Of a stretch of 15,053 bases of DNA, positions 1 through 7,685 are shown in pieces. The notes beneath the pieces are model-generated. The model did not search any database. It saw nothing but the letters and a program-made list of their open reading frames with translations, and was not told the origin of the DNA. The stretch's first letter is position 1, and every line of letters begins with the position of its first letter. Source of the DNA: JBCBRR01 sp039029235 (lineage in GTDB: Bacteria; Bacteroidota; Bacteroidia; Cytophagales; Amoebophilaceae); NCBI GenBank assembly GCA_039029235.1, contig JBCCGO010000019.1, forward strand, positions 1 through 15,053, given 5' to 3'. Position numbers and translations under genes: made by a program.

Positions 1-380
1 ACAGACATGGTAGTAAAGTGCTAAGCAAGGTCATTTCTAGGAGCTAGGAACTTGGTGAGCACAGTGATGTTGTAATTTAGAACGAAGCTACGAATTTATC
101 TATGCTCCTAGCCATGGCAGCCTAAATTTTGGTGGAAGTTATGCATTTATGGGGAAGATACAAAGGGTCTAGCAGTCGACAACTTCCAGCCTAACCCCTT
201 ACAGCAGCCCAGTTCGAGCAGGGAGGTCTGGGGGCCCCTCGAAGGTGTCCCCCAGGCCGAGGAGGGAGGGGGAGAAGGGCTAGGGGCCCTTGGTCAGAAG
301 ATGCAGGAGCAGGACAGAGCATCTCCTCGAGAGGTTCTCTTGCCTGGAGCCTCTGGCGGGCCATCGACGCTCAGCTGCTA
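1..380. other. Gene-free left flank
   Basis: I see no convincing coding region here. The stretch lies downstream of the minus-strand ATPase/nuclease gene. Its right part (131-300) matches the region upstream of that gene and is listed separately as a direct repeat. A 15-base string (GAAGCTACGAATTTA) at 84-98 recurs exactly at 2312-2326, so relics of the repeat may extend further left than 131. No tRNA or clear terminator was seen. Confidence 0.5.
131..300 (+). repeat. Diverged direct repeat, copy A (pairs with 2309-2478)
   Basis: This segment aligns by eye with 2309-2478 in the same orientation, with many substitutions and small indels. Shared landmarks in order are GGAAG near the left end, AAGATACAA at 155-163, GGGTCTAG at 165-172, CAACTTC, a pyrimidine-rich stretch, CAGCA, GGGAGGTCTG at 221-230, CCCCAGGC and TTGGTC near 291-296. 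The two copies bracket the broken ATPase/nuclease gene, one on its 3-prime side and one on its 5-prime side. The element is not coding in any frame I can see. It may be the flank of a multicopy gene family or the trace of a tandem gene duplication; the age of the copies is unknown. Confidence 0.7.
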
Positions 381-1547
381 CTAGAGCACGATCTCTTCAT
401 ACTGCAAAGCCACTTCCTTCCCACAAAAAGCTAGGCAGACTTGTAGCAGCTTCTTGACATGGGCATGGGACTTGGCGTGCGTCCCATAACCCTTCGTCGA
501 GATCTGCCATAAGCCTGCCTCGGCTACGGCCGCTAGCTCTGATACCTCCTGGACCACCTTGTACTCGACCACCAGGGCCTGGTCTCTTCCATAAGCTGCC
601 CTGGGGATCAGCAACACATCTGCACGGCCCAGGCCGCTCTCCCGCTCGCTCTCGATCTGATAAGAGGGAGATAAGATGCTCAGTAAGCATAGCATGAACC
701 CACTGTAGAAGACCTCTCCTAACTTAGCCCCTGTCTGGTGGAAGCTCGCCGAGAGGTGCAAGAGCTCTCGGAGCGTGGTCTCAAATTCCAATACCTGCCC
801 CACGGCCAGCAGGCGGGCCAAGCTGTAGTACCTATTTGGGTCTATCTGTAGCCTATTAGCTACCCATCTGAGCAGCCGCTGCTCGTAGATGTACTGCACT
901 TCATAGTTGGGGATCGAGAGCCGATAGGTATCTTGTGCCTCAGGGACCACGGCTGGGTTCAAGTACCCACTAAAGAGCAACAGGCTGTATAGACCGACAG
1001 GCTCCTCTAGGTCCTCGAAGCTAACCTGCTGCAGGATAAGTGAGGTAATGCGCTCGCCGCTGACAAGGGTCTGCAGATCTTCTTGCCGCTTATCAGAGAG
1101 AAGCACCGAATCGATCAAGTCCGTCCCGCCACTGTCTAGCCAGTAGTGGCCTAGCTTGCCTTTTCTAGCTAGGCAGCACATGATAGACCAGGGATTGTAG
1201 AGGATCTCACCTCCAAAGGTATAGCCATTGTACCAATGCTGGATTGCTGCCCGATCGGTGCGGGTCGGTACTTTGTCTAGCAACTCGTCGACTTCTTCTT
1301 GGGTAAAGCCATAGGAAGCAGCAAAGGTTTCGTCAAGCAAGGTATACTCACTCAGATTATTCAGGTCAGAGAGGAGGTTAGCTTTGGCGATCCTGAGGAT
1401 GCCGGTGATGAGTCCTTGCTTGAGGTAGGGATTGCTCTTGAGGGCAGCCCCAAACAGTCCGCGGAATAGCTGCAAGACTTCTTCAAACTCTTTTGGTCTG
1501 TCTTTGAATGCTAGATAGGCACTGTTGATGGGGGGTATCGTACTCAT
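381..1547 (-). pseudogene. AAA-ATPase-like / PD-(D/E)XK nuclease family protein (DUF1703 type), C-terminal part after a frameshift
   Basis: This is the C-terminal 380 or so residues of a protein whose N-terminal part is encoded at 1483-2190. The family pairs an N-terminal AAA-ATPase-like domain with a C-terminal PD-(D/E)XK nuclease-like domain; its cellular role is poorly known. Visible family features are FTQEEVDELL (81-90), the WYNGYTFGG...YNPWSI region (105-122), IPNYEV (212-217), and the nuclease-like residues D310 (in GRADVLLIP) and E328-x-K330 (in VVEYK). The nominal ATG lies inside the ATPase part: its first residues, MSTIPP, are the out-of-frame reading of the DEYDTP segment, so it is not a natural start. 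Removing one base from the G run at 1530-1535 joins both parts as ...DEYDTPINSAYLAF. The piece could be made alone only by reinitiation. The family assignment is firm; present function is doubtful. Confidence 0.8.
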
Positions 1548-2190
1548 CGATCAGCACGTATACGGGCTTGCCAAAGTGCTTGTAGAGTAGCTCGCTTAGG
1601 AAGCGCAGGCTGTCTTTTAAGTCTTTTTGACTGAGTGTATCTTTAAAGTAACGTTGTAGCTGTTCCTTCTGGCTATCTTCTAATAGGCTTGCTTCAGCTT
1701 GGGCATACTGCTTTAGATACCTATGCTCTATGTAGAGCTGGGTGATTTGCTTCTTGACGCCTTCTTCTATCTCCTGATAAGAACTACCTCTGACATCTTT
1801 GAGTCCGAGACTGATGACGGGGTATTGGCCTTGGTAGTCGCTGATTAGATCCGGACACTGTTGGGCAATCTTGAGCGGGGCTAGCTGTTTGACTTTACCT
1901 GTCTGAGACCCTATCACTACTTCTCCGCCAGCAAAGAGCTTATGGTTGAGGGACTGCTCTTGGGGTATGGGGACACCTTGGTCATCTACTTCTATGGTAA
2001 GAAAGCACCTTAACATGTCCATATTCAGGCTCTTACCCCAACGACGAGGACGGGCAAGCAAGATTACCTTGCCACCACTCTCTTCTAGAAATTCTTGGAT
2101 AAACATGCTCTTGTCTACAAACACATTGCTTGACAAGAGTAAATCAGCGAAGCTGTCTGTCCCTACGCGTATTCTGGGCTTGGTGCTCAT
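1483..2190 (-). pseudogene. AAA-ATPase-like / PD-(D/E)XK nuclease family protein, N-terminal ATPase part
   Basis: The 235-residue reading frame holds the AAA-ATPase-like domain of a DUF1703-type protein. It opens with a region typical of the family (RVGTDSFADLLLSSNVFVDKS), then a Walker A-like motif ARPRRWGKSLN (47-57) and a Walker B-like strand VYVLIDEYD (210-218). The last 15 residues, HQQCLSSIQRQTKRV, are frameshifted junk after DTP. The natural continuation is encoded one frame away at 381-1547. Together they would make a protein of about 600 residues, close to full family length. Many bacteria carry several paralogs of this family. The start ATG at 2188-2190 gives the usual short N-terminus. 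Expression would yield an ATPase part with no nuclease domain. Confidence 0.8.
1530..1535. other. G6 homopolymer carrying the frameshift (C6 in the coding strand)
   Basis: On the coding (minus) strand the bases read GATACC CCC C ATCAAC. In the upstream frame this gives DTP then HQQC and a stop 65 bases beyond the downstream ATG. With one C fewer it gives DTPINSAYLAF and runs on into the nuclease domain. The lesion is therefore a single-base expansion of a C5 tract to C6. It could be a fixed mutation, a slipped-strand phase-variable switch, a site of +1 ribosomal frameshifting, or a base-calling error. Confidence 0.8.
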
Positions 2191-2308
2191 GGTAGTGGAA
2201 CTATTTTGTTTGATGGTTGGAGGTGCTGGAGTTTTGCTATACTACAAGGTCTGGCATTGCTTAGCTACCTCAGCGCTGTAGCATTTGTAGCATGCTAGCT
2301 GTCTTTGA

Positions 2309-2478
2309 GTGGAAGCTACGAATTTACTGAGAAGATACAAGAGGGTCTAGAAGCCCGCAACTTCAGTCTAGCCCCCCTTGCAGCAACCCTAGGGTGTGTA
2401 GGGGAGGTCTGAGGGTCCCTGGCAAGGAGCCCCAGGCTCAGGAGAGAGGGGTAAGAGTGCTGCAAGTCCTTGGTCTCG
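2309..2478 (+). repeat. Diverged direct repeat, copy B (pairs with 131-300)
   Basis: Same-orientation partner of 131-300, with GAAGATACAA (2331-2340), GGGTCTAG (2343-2350), CAACTTC (2358-2364), GGGAGGTCTG (2402-2411), CCCCAGGC (2430-2437) and CTTGGTCT (2469-2476) as landmarks. It sits between the ATPase/nuclease start and the IS481-like relic. The 2191-2591 gap otherwise shows nothing I can name, apart from the left flank of the relic. Confidence 0.7.
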
Positions 2479-2591
2479 AGACTTAGGGCAGCGACGAGGT
2501 AATCTATAAGCTGCCAATGCTCTTCTCACTCAGGCCTGTCAGCTGTATTAGTTGATATTTAAACTGTCGAACAGCTAAAACTACTACAATC

Positions 2592-3550
2592 ATGAACTTA
2601 AACCAGAAGATTATCAAACCTAAAATTGGATTACTTGAGCTGGCTAAGAGCCTGGGTAATATTTCGGCTGCTTGCAATGGGATACAGTCGGGACAGCTAC
2701 TACCGCTTTAAAGAGCTCTTTGAGCAAGGAGGCGAAGCGGCCCTTGTTGAGATCAGTCGCAAAAAGCCTATACCTAGCTAACAGAGTAGAGCCTGCTGTA
2801 GAAAAAGCCGTCCTACAGATGGCCCACGACTTTCCTGCTTATGGGCAGCTAAGAGTCTCTAACGAGCTCAAAAACAAGGAATTATCGCCTCCCCTGGAGG
2901 CGTTCGTTCTATATAAGCGTGATAGGGAAGCCCACCGGAGAGATCGAGAGCGAGCATCCAGGTTATCCAGGGTGCCAGGATACCTATTATGTAGGTCACT
3001 TCAAAGGAATTAGCAAGGTCTATGGCCAGATATACATTGATTCTTATACGCGTCTAGCCGATTGTAAGCTCTACAACGAGAAAACAGCGCTAACGAGTGC
3101 TGATCTACTCAATGATCACGTACTACCTTGGTATGATCAGCAGAGAGTGCCTATCTTACGACCGAAGCACCAAATATAAGGGCAAGTTAGAAAATCATGC
3201 CTATGAGCTGTTCTTATCTCTGGAGGGGATTAGCCGTAGTATAACCCAGGTACTCACCGCAGAGCAATGGGATATGTGAAGGCTTCACTAAGACGATGAA
3301 ACAAGAGTTTTTCGATTCTGCCATGCGCAAGAAGATCTACAGGAATATCGAGGAGCTACAAGGGGATTTAGCTCTGTGGTTAGGGTATTATGACGGAGAG
3401 CGTCCACACAGTGGTCGATATTGTTATGGGAAGACACCGTTGGGAACATTTGCAGCAAGTAAACACCTGAGTGTGGAGAAGCATAATGAATTGATATATA
3501 CTGAGGGGAGATCGGGCAGTGTAGCTAGGACAGAGCGGAGAACTGCCTGA
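2592..3550 (+). pseudogene. IS481-family transposase relic, multiply frameshifted
   Basis: Reading across all three frames reconstructs a DDE transposase with the N-terminal helical domain of the IS481 family: MNLNQKIIKPKIGLLELAK from 2592, then MGYSRDSYYRFKELFEQGGEAAL from 2677, NRVEPAVEKAV...DFPAYGQLRVSNEL, then GEIESEHPGYPGCQDTYYVG, IYIDSYTRLADCKLY, DRSTKYKGKLENH, NGICEGFTKTMKQEFF, and finally ERPHSGRYCYGKTPLGTF. Lesions fall near 2676, near 2772 (one extra C), at about 2890-2930 (frame change plus loss of roughly 45 codons), near 3165 and near 3270. The second acidic motif reads DRSTKY instead of the usual DRGTEY. The element cannot make active transposase. Left and right inverted repeats are not clear: TGTCAG at 2537 and a rightward TGTAGTAGCC (reverse strand, near 3576-3585) are possible ends, but I do not claim them. 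Confidence 0.85.
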
Positions 3551-3589
3551 AAACATTAATATGTCAGATTAAATGTTGGCTACTACACT

Positions 3590-6019
3590 TTAGCTCCTGA
3601 CACGCTGTTGCATTACACCAGTCCAAACTCTATACTTATTAAATAGCCTGTTTTTTGGCATTACATCTGCTGCTCTATCCATTTGTACCCCACCACCGCT
3701 GCCGCAAATGGAGACGGTTACCCCTGAAACAGGACTGTAGTTAGCACAACCTAGACAATAATAAATGCCCCTCTTCCTGATACTTTTCAAGTATGCTTCT
3801 ACCTCATCTCTCCTATGGACTTTTGCCAGCTGCAATGCTGTTTGGCCACCAGGATTAGTGGGTCTGTTGACATACATCACTATGCTGTCTACATACTCTG
3901 TATACTTTAAGGGAATCCCTGGTTCAACGCTATTTTCTTTTATAATCTCTTTATACTCCACCAGGATTTCTACGATTTCTCGATAGCCCCCTCTTGCAGC
4001 ATAATGAAGTGGGGTAAAACCGTTTGCGTCTGGAGTTTCTATATCTACTAGCAGATCACTACTGGTGACTGCGATTCGCTCTATACCTGTCAGGTCGCCA
4101 AGGTTTCCTACACGTTGTTCAGCCCTTCCATATAATAGCTCTGCAACAAGCTTGGGTTTGCCTTCACAGCATGCCCAATGTAATAAAGGCCTCCTGATTC
4201 CTCCTTTTTCTATTCTTTCATTGCTGCTTATTTGATTATTTTGTAGCATTGTACGTAATAGGATATAATCATCTTCATCAAGCATATTAGCCCATCGAAT
4301 ATTGTCATCTTGCCTTTTGAGGTAAGCCACCACTTCCTGATGACCGTTCCGAGCAGCGGCTTGGAGCGGGGTAACGTCAGAACAGTCTCTTGCCCTGATA
4401 TCGGCTCCTTGTTCTACTAGGTACTTTACGACATCCAGCTTACCTTTGTGAGCGGCGACCCAGAGTGGAGTAGATCCTGTATGATTCTTTGCCTCTATAT
4501 CGGCTCTTTGTTCTACTAGGTACTGCACCACTCCCATTTGACCTTCTTGAGAAGCGCTAAATAGAGGGGTAGCCCTTGTACCCTCTTGTCGCACCTCAAT
4601 GTTAGCACCATGCTCTACTAAGTATCTCACCACTTCCTGATGACCGTTCTGAGCAGCGACTTGGAGCGGGATAATTCCCCCATCGCTTCTTACCTCTATC
4701 TCGGCTCCTTGTTCTACTAGGTACTTTACGACATCCAGCTTACCTTCGTGAGCGGCGGCCCAGAGTGGAGTAGATCCTATATGACTCTTTGCCTCTATCT
4801 CGGCTTTTTGTTCTACTAGATACTGCACCACCGCTAAGTGACCTTCCTGAGCAGCACCGGAGAGCGGGGTAGCGCCTATAGTACTTTCTTTTGCCTCAAT
4901 ATTAGCACCTACTCCTACTAGGTACCTCACCGCCTCTAGACAACCATTATAAGCGGCGATGTATAACGGGGTAGCATCGTGATCATTCCTTGTATTGATA
5001 TCGGCACCTAGTTCCTTGAGGCATTTCATTAGCTCCAGTCTACCTTGTTGAGCGGCTGCGTGGAACACAGTAGCACCTCTCGAATTTTCTTTTACCTCAA
5101 TATTAGCACCTACTCCTGCTAGGTACCTCACCACCTCTAGACAACCATTATAAGCTGCAAAGTAAAGTGGAGTAACACCTAACTTATCATCCTTCGCCTC
5201 GATATCGGCGCCTAGTTCCTTGAGGCGTTGTACTACCTCCAATCTACCTCTTTTAGCGGCAATGAGGAGCGGAGTCCGACCCTCACTGCTTTTGCTTTTT
5301 GCCTCAATATTAGCGCCTTTTTTGAGAAGATCTTGTACTTTCTCTAAACTTCCCCACCCTGCTTCTCTAATAAGATCATCATCAATCATAGCCTGAACGC
5401 TCCCTGAAGTCTCCCCCCCACCCCCTCCCTTCAGGCCTAGCTCTCCCAGATAGACAGCTTCCCCAAGCGTAGGGACCACATTCCTATCTATTACATGAAT
5501 CTGGCGTTGGCTATACCAGCTAGGGTACCTGCTGAGAACTTCTAGGCTGCTCGCGACATCTTCTCCCAAACTACACACGACAGGAAAGACGGCTCGCCGA
5601 GAAAAAGCACCCATGTGAGAAGACACCTCGGCGCGCCACTGACCCGCCTCGTACTGAAAACGCACTTGCTCTCCGCCTCGGGCTTGGAAGGACAAGTGCT
5701 CACCAACGGGAGTGACTTGGGAGGAAGTTCGTAGGAGGTCACGCCCTTTGTCCAGGACAGCTCGCTGGCTCATGCGCTGCTGGAGTGCGTGCTCCATCGC
5801 TGGCCCGCTAGCTGGTGGCAGCGCCAGGGCCCCAGGAGCTGACTGGTCTGGAGAGCTTGTTGCCGTCGCGCTCACCATGGCTCCCGCCGTGCCCTCAGGG
5901 GCGGCTAGGGTGGTGTCTGGGCTACAGCTCGTGAGCAGCCATACTATAAATAATACCCTGGCCGCACTTCGCTGGCCCTGGGTGTAGCAATTAAATAATT
6001 TAGTGTCTCTGGTATTCAT
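3590..6019 (-). CDS. Ankyrin-repeat lipoprotein (putative host-interaction protein)
   Basis: The 809-residue product starts at the ATG at 6017-6019; an ATG 36 bases upstream is also in frame but would bury the signal peptide. The N-terminus has basic residues, a hydrophobic run (VLFIVWLL) and a lipobox LTSC with C32 as the lipidated residue, so it should be exported and membrane-anchored. An Ala/Pro/Ser linker (about 38-75) leads to a unique domain (about 88-200) that I do not recognise. A Gly-rich KGGGGGE linker follows. Eleven contiguous 33-residue ankyrin repeats (about 212-580, pattern GxTPLxxAAxxGxLEVVxYLvexGAdIeak) come next, then three degenerate ones near 610, 670 and 730. The tail has a Cys pair in YYCLGC. 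Such proteins often bind host proteins, but the target is unknown. Repeat units are internally duplicated. The 5-prime part of the gene is visibly richer in GC than the 3-prime end. Confidence 0.88.
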   Translation of the reverse strand: MNTRDTKLFNCYTQGQRSAARVLFIVWLLTSCSPDTTLAAPEGTAGAMVSATATSSPDQSAPGALALPPASGPAMEHALQQRMSQRAVLDKGRDLLRTSSQVTPVGEHLSFQARGGEQVRFQYEAGQWRAEVSSHMGAFSRRAVFPVVCSLGEDVASSLEVLSRYPSWYSQRQIHVIDRNVVPTLGEAVYLGELGLKGGGGGETSGSVQAMIDDDLIREAGWGSLEKVQDLLKKGANIEAKSKSSEGRTPLLIAAKRGRLEVVQRLKELGADIEAKDDKLGVTPLYFAAYNGCLEVVRYLAGVGANIEVKENSRGATVFHAAAQQGRLELMKCLKELGADINTRNDHDATPLYIAAYNGCLEAVRYLVGVGANIEAKESTIGATPLSGAAQEGHLAVVQYLVEQKAEIEAKSHIGSTPLWAAAHEGKLDVVKYLVEQGAEIEVRSDGGIIPLQVAAQNGHQEVVRYLVEHGANIEVRQEGTRATPLFSASQEGQMGVVQYLVEQRADIEAKNHTGSTPLWVAAHKGKLDVVKYLVEQGADIRARDCSDVTPLQAAARNGHQEVVAYLKRQDDNIRWANMLDEDDYILLRTMLQNNQISSNERIEKGGIRRPLLHWACCEGKPKLVAELLYGRAEQRVGNLGDLTGIERIAVTSSDLLVDIETPDANGFTPLHYAARGGYREIVEILVEYKEIIKENSVEPGIPLKYTEYVDSIVMYVNRPTNPGGQTALQLAKVHRRDEVEAYLKSIRKRGIYYCLGCANYSPVSGVTVSICGSGGGVQMDRAADVMPKNRLFNKYRVWTGVMQQRVRS
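4321..4920. repeat. 300-bp tandem duplication inside the ankyrin gene
   Basis: Bases 4321-4620 and 4621-4920 align with a constant 300-bp offset. For example, 4402-4446 matches 4702-4746 exactly, and the next 100 bases carry only a few substitutions. Each copy encodes three ankyrin units (about 100 residues); the protein shows this as paired units GSTPLWAAAHEGKLDVVKYL / GSTPLWVAAHKGKLDVVKYL. The high DNA identity points to a fairly recent unequal crossover or slippage event. Confidence 0.85.
4920..5321. repeat. 201-bp tandem duplication inside the ankyrin gene
   Basis: Two copies with a 201-bp offset begin at 4920 and 5121 (shared AGGTACCTCACC, then CTCTAGACAACCATTATAAG, then CCTAGTTCCTTGAGGC). 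Each encodes two ankyrin units, seen in the protein as YNGCLEVVRYLAGVGANIE / YNGCLEAVRYLVGVGANIE and LKELGADI twice. It is more diverged than the 300-bp duplication, so probably older. Confidence 0.75.
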
Positions 6020-6141
6020 TGTTCCAATGGTTTGGGGGTTGTCACAAGGTTGCACTAATCATTTCTTCTGCAAGATAAATTTACCTTGTTAAAGTTCCAA
6101 CCTAATCAGCTAACGCTTCTAGACTAAGTTTAGCTTCAGAC

Positions 6142-6169
6142 CAAATATAGCAATAGAACTTCTCGGCAA
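6142..6169 (-). promoter_or_regulatory. Candidate Bacteroidota-type promoter of the ankyrin gene
   Basis: On the minus strand TATATTTG (6142-6149) matches the TAnnTTTG -7 box exactly, with TTG (6167-6169) upstream at a 17-base spacing, within the TTG-N17-23-TAnnTTTG pattern known from Flavobacteria-type sigma factors. It lies about 120 bases before the ATG. Short motifs like this occur by chance, so this is tentative. Confidence 0.35.
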
Positions 6170-6197
6170 GCCTACGTTCTCACCTGGTGGGCTGGCG

Positions 6198-6402
6198 CTA
6201 CTACCTAAAGTGCGAGCACTTTTTGGAGGCTGGTTCATGGGGCTAGGCCATGCTAGGGAGAAATGGCCGGCTGCCTCATCTGCTCTGCCCCCAAAGGGCG
6301 CATACCAAATATTCCGACAAATATCAGCTATGACCTAGTGAACCAAGATCTTCTACTTAAGTGCGAGCCCTTTCCCGAGGCCAGTTCATAGTTCTATGCC
6401 AT
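6198..6402. repeat. Degenerate direct repeat pair, about 50 bp each
   Basis: Copy 1 (6198-6251) and copy 2 (6353-6402) share CTAC(C/T)TAA, then AGTGCGAGC, CTTT, GAGGC, AGTTCAT or GGTTCAT, and finally CTA then GCCATG, in the same order and orientation. The copies are 150 bp apart. They do not code for a recognisable peptide; they could be relics of a dispersed repeat. Confidence 0.5.
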
Positions 6403-6590
6403 GACAAAAAACTCCGTCTCTTTTTCCGTTACTTTCAGCGGTATAGCAGTTAAATATTTCTAGCAAACTAAAGCTAAATGCTCACAAGATACATATGCTA
6501 CCTAAATTCAGGGAATTGTTGTGGACCAGCCAGGGATAAGCGTACCTGCTGGTTTTGTGTAGCCGCTTTCGTTCCTGTGTTTATTTTTCG

Positions 6591-6598
6591 TATCTTTG
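6591..6598 (+). promoter_or_regulatory. Candidate -7 box upstream of the arginase-family gene
   Basis: TATCTTTG matches the Bacteroidota TAnnTTTG consensus and lies 40 bases before the ATG at 6639, a plausible distance. No TTG occurs at the usual 17-23 base spacing; the nearest TTTTG (6553-6557) is 33 bases away. The call therefore rests on the -7 element alone. Confidence 0.35.
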
Positions 6599-6638
6599 AC
6601 CGAGACAGCCGCAGTCTAGGTGGCACAGCGCCCAAGTC

Positions 6639-7685
6639 ATGAAACTATTCCCCCATAGTGTTGAGCACGCTAGTAGTAGGTTAGGACTTTTTTGTTTGCC
6701 TTGCTCACCGAGCGAGGCATCTATTATCATCATTCCTGCCCCATGGGAGGTAACTGTATCTTCCCGTTCAGGTACTGCGCTAGGTCCGGAGAGTGTGCTT
6801 AAGGCCTCTTATCAGCTGGACTCGTCTGCTCGTGAGTATACAGCAGTTCGTAAGATGGGTATTGCTATGCTACCTATCCCGCATGAGTGGAAGATGCGCA
6901 GTGATATGCTCAGGCATGATACAGCGGGCCATATCCATGCGCTGGAGTTGGGGATGCATCGCTCCACACTCGGGGGGAGTGTACTTAAAAAGATCAACTG
7001 GTATACACGTCAGTTTAAGGAGGAGATTCGGGCTAAGGCACTGACTTACCTGAATAAGGGCAAGCTGGTGGCTTTGCTGGGCGGAGACCATAGTACGGCC
7101 CTAGGCTTGATAGAGGCACTGGCTGAGAAGCATAAGGAGCTTGGTATACTACATGTGGATGCACATGCTACCTTACGTGGAGCTTACCAGGGTTTTACCT
7201 ATTCGCATGCTTCTATCATGCACCATGCCCTGAAGCTACCGCAGATCAAGAAGCTTGTTCAAGTGGGTCTGCGCGACTATGCTGGGGAGGAGGTAGAGAT
7301 CATTGCTGCTTCTAAAGGGCGTATTGTGGCTTTTCTGAATGAGGAGCTCAAGCAACGGCGTTTCCAAGGCGTTGCCTGGGATGCTAGTTGCCGAGAGATT
7401 GTTGATGCGCTCCCTGATGAGGTTTATGTGAGCTTTGATATTGATGGCTTGGATCCCAAGCTTTGTCCTAGTACGGGGACGCCGGTACCTGGAGGTCTTG
7501 ATTTTGATGAGGTGAGTTACTTGCTTGAGCGGGTGGTAGAGGCTGGTAAGAAAATTGTTGGTTTTGATTTGTGTGAGGTAGCACCTGGCGAGAACATAGA
7601 CTGGGATGCGCGGGTGGGTAGTCGCCTATTGTATAGGTTGGCACTCAATATGGGGGCGAGTCAGGGGAAGCTGCCTATCAAGTAA
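6639..7685 (+). CDS. Arginase/agmatinase/formimidoylglutamase (ureohydrolase) family protein with altered metal site
   Basis: The 348-residue protein has the ureohydrolase fold signatures in order: GGDHS (148-152, metal ligand H151), HVDAH (172-176, ligands D174 and H176), YSHASIM (188-194), and SFDIDGLDP (265-273, ligands D267 and D269). The C-terminal DWDARVGSRLLYRL is typical of Bacteroidota members usually annotated as agmatinase or formimidoylglutamase. These enzymes use two Mn ions to hydrolyse a guanidino or formimidoyl group, releasing urea or formamide. The substrate cannot be read from the sequence. Oddly, the canonical DAHxD motif reads DAHAT: the fourth Asp ligand is Thr178, which may cripple or change the metal centre. 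Otherwise the gene is intact and full length, with a normal ATG start. It is transcribed towards grpE-dnaJ, so it is a single-gene unit. Confidence 0.88.
   Translation: MKLFPHSVEHASSRLGLFCLPCSPSEASIIIIPAPWEVTVSSRSGTALGPESVLKASYQLDSSAREYTAVRKMGIAMLPIPHEWKMRSDMLRHDTAGHIHALELGMHRSTLGGSVLKKINWYTRQFKEEIRAKALTYLNKGKLVALLGGDHSTALGLIEALAEKHKELGILHVDAHATLRGAYQGFTYSHASIMHHALKLPQIKKLVQVGLRDYAGEEVEIIAASKGRIVAFLNEELKQRRFQGVAWDASCREIVDALPDEVYVSFDIDGLDPKLCPSTGTPVPGGLDFDEVSYLLERVVEAGKKIVGFDLCEVAPGENIDWDARVGSRLLYRLALNMGASQGKLPIK

Larger units (their letters stand above)
6056..6638. other. Gene-free region between divergent ankyrin and arginase-family genes
   Basis: No open frame here resembles a protein. The region contains a candidate promoter on each side and a degenerate direct repeat (6198-6251 and 6353-6402, listed separately). 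No tRNA or recognisable riboswitch was seen. Its length, unusual for a compact bacterial genome, suggests eroded DNA. Confidence 0.5.

Noticed and set aside
397..690. 97-residue minus-strand frame rich in Arg, Gly and Pro
   Set aside because: It lies inside the C-terminal ATPase/nuclease part in another frame, with composition typical of a shadow frame.
5712..5987. 91-residue plus-strand frame opposite the ankyrin gene start
   Set aside because: Antisense to the signal peptide and linker of the ankyrin lipoprotein, and without any family features.
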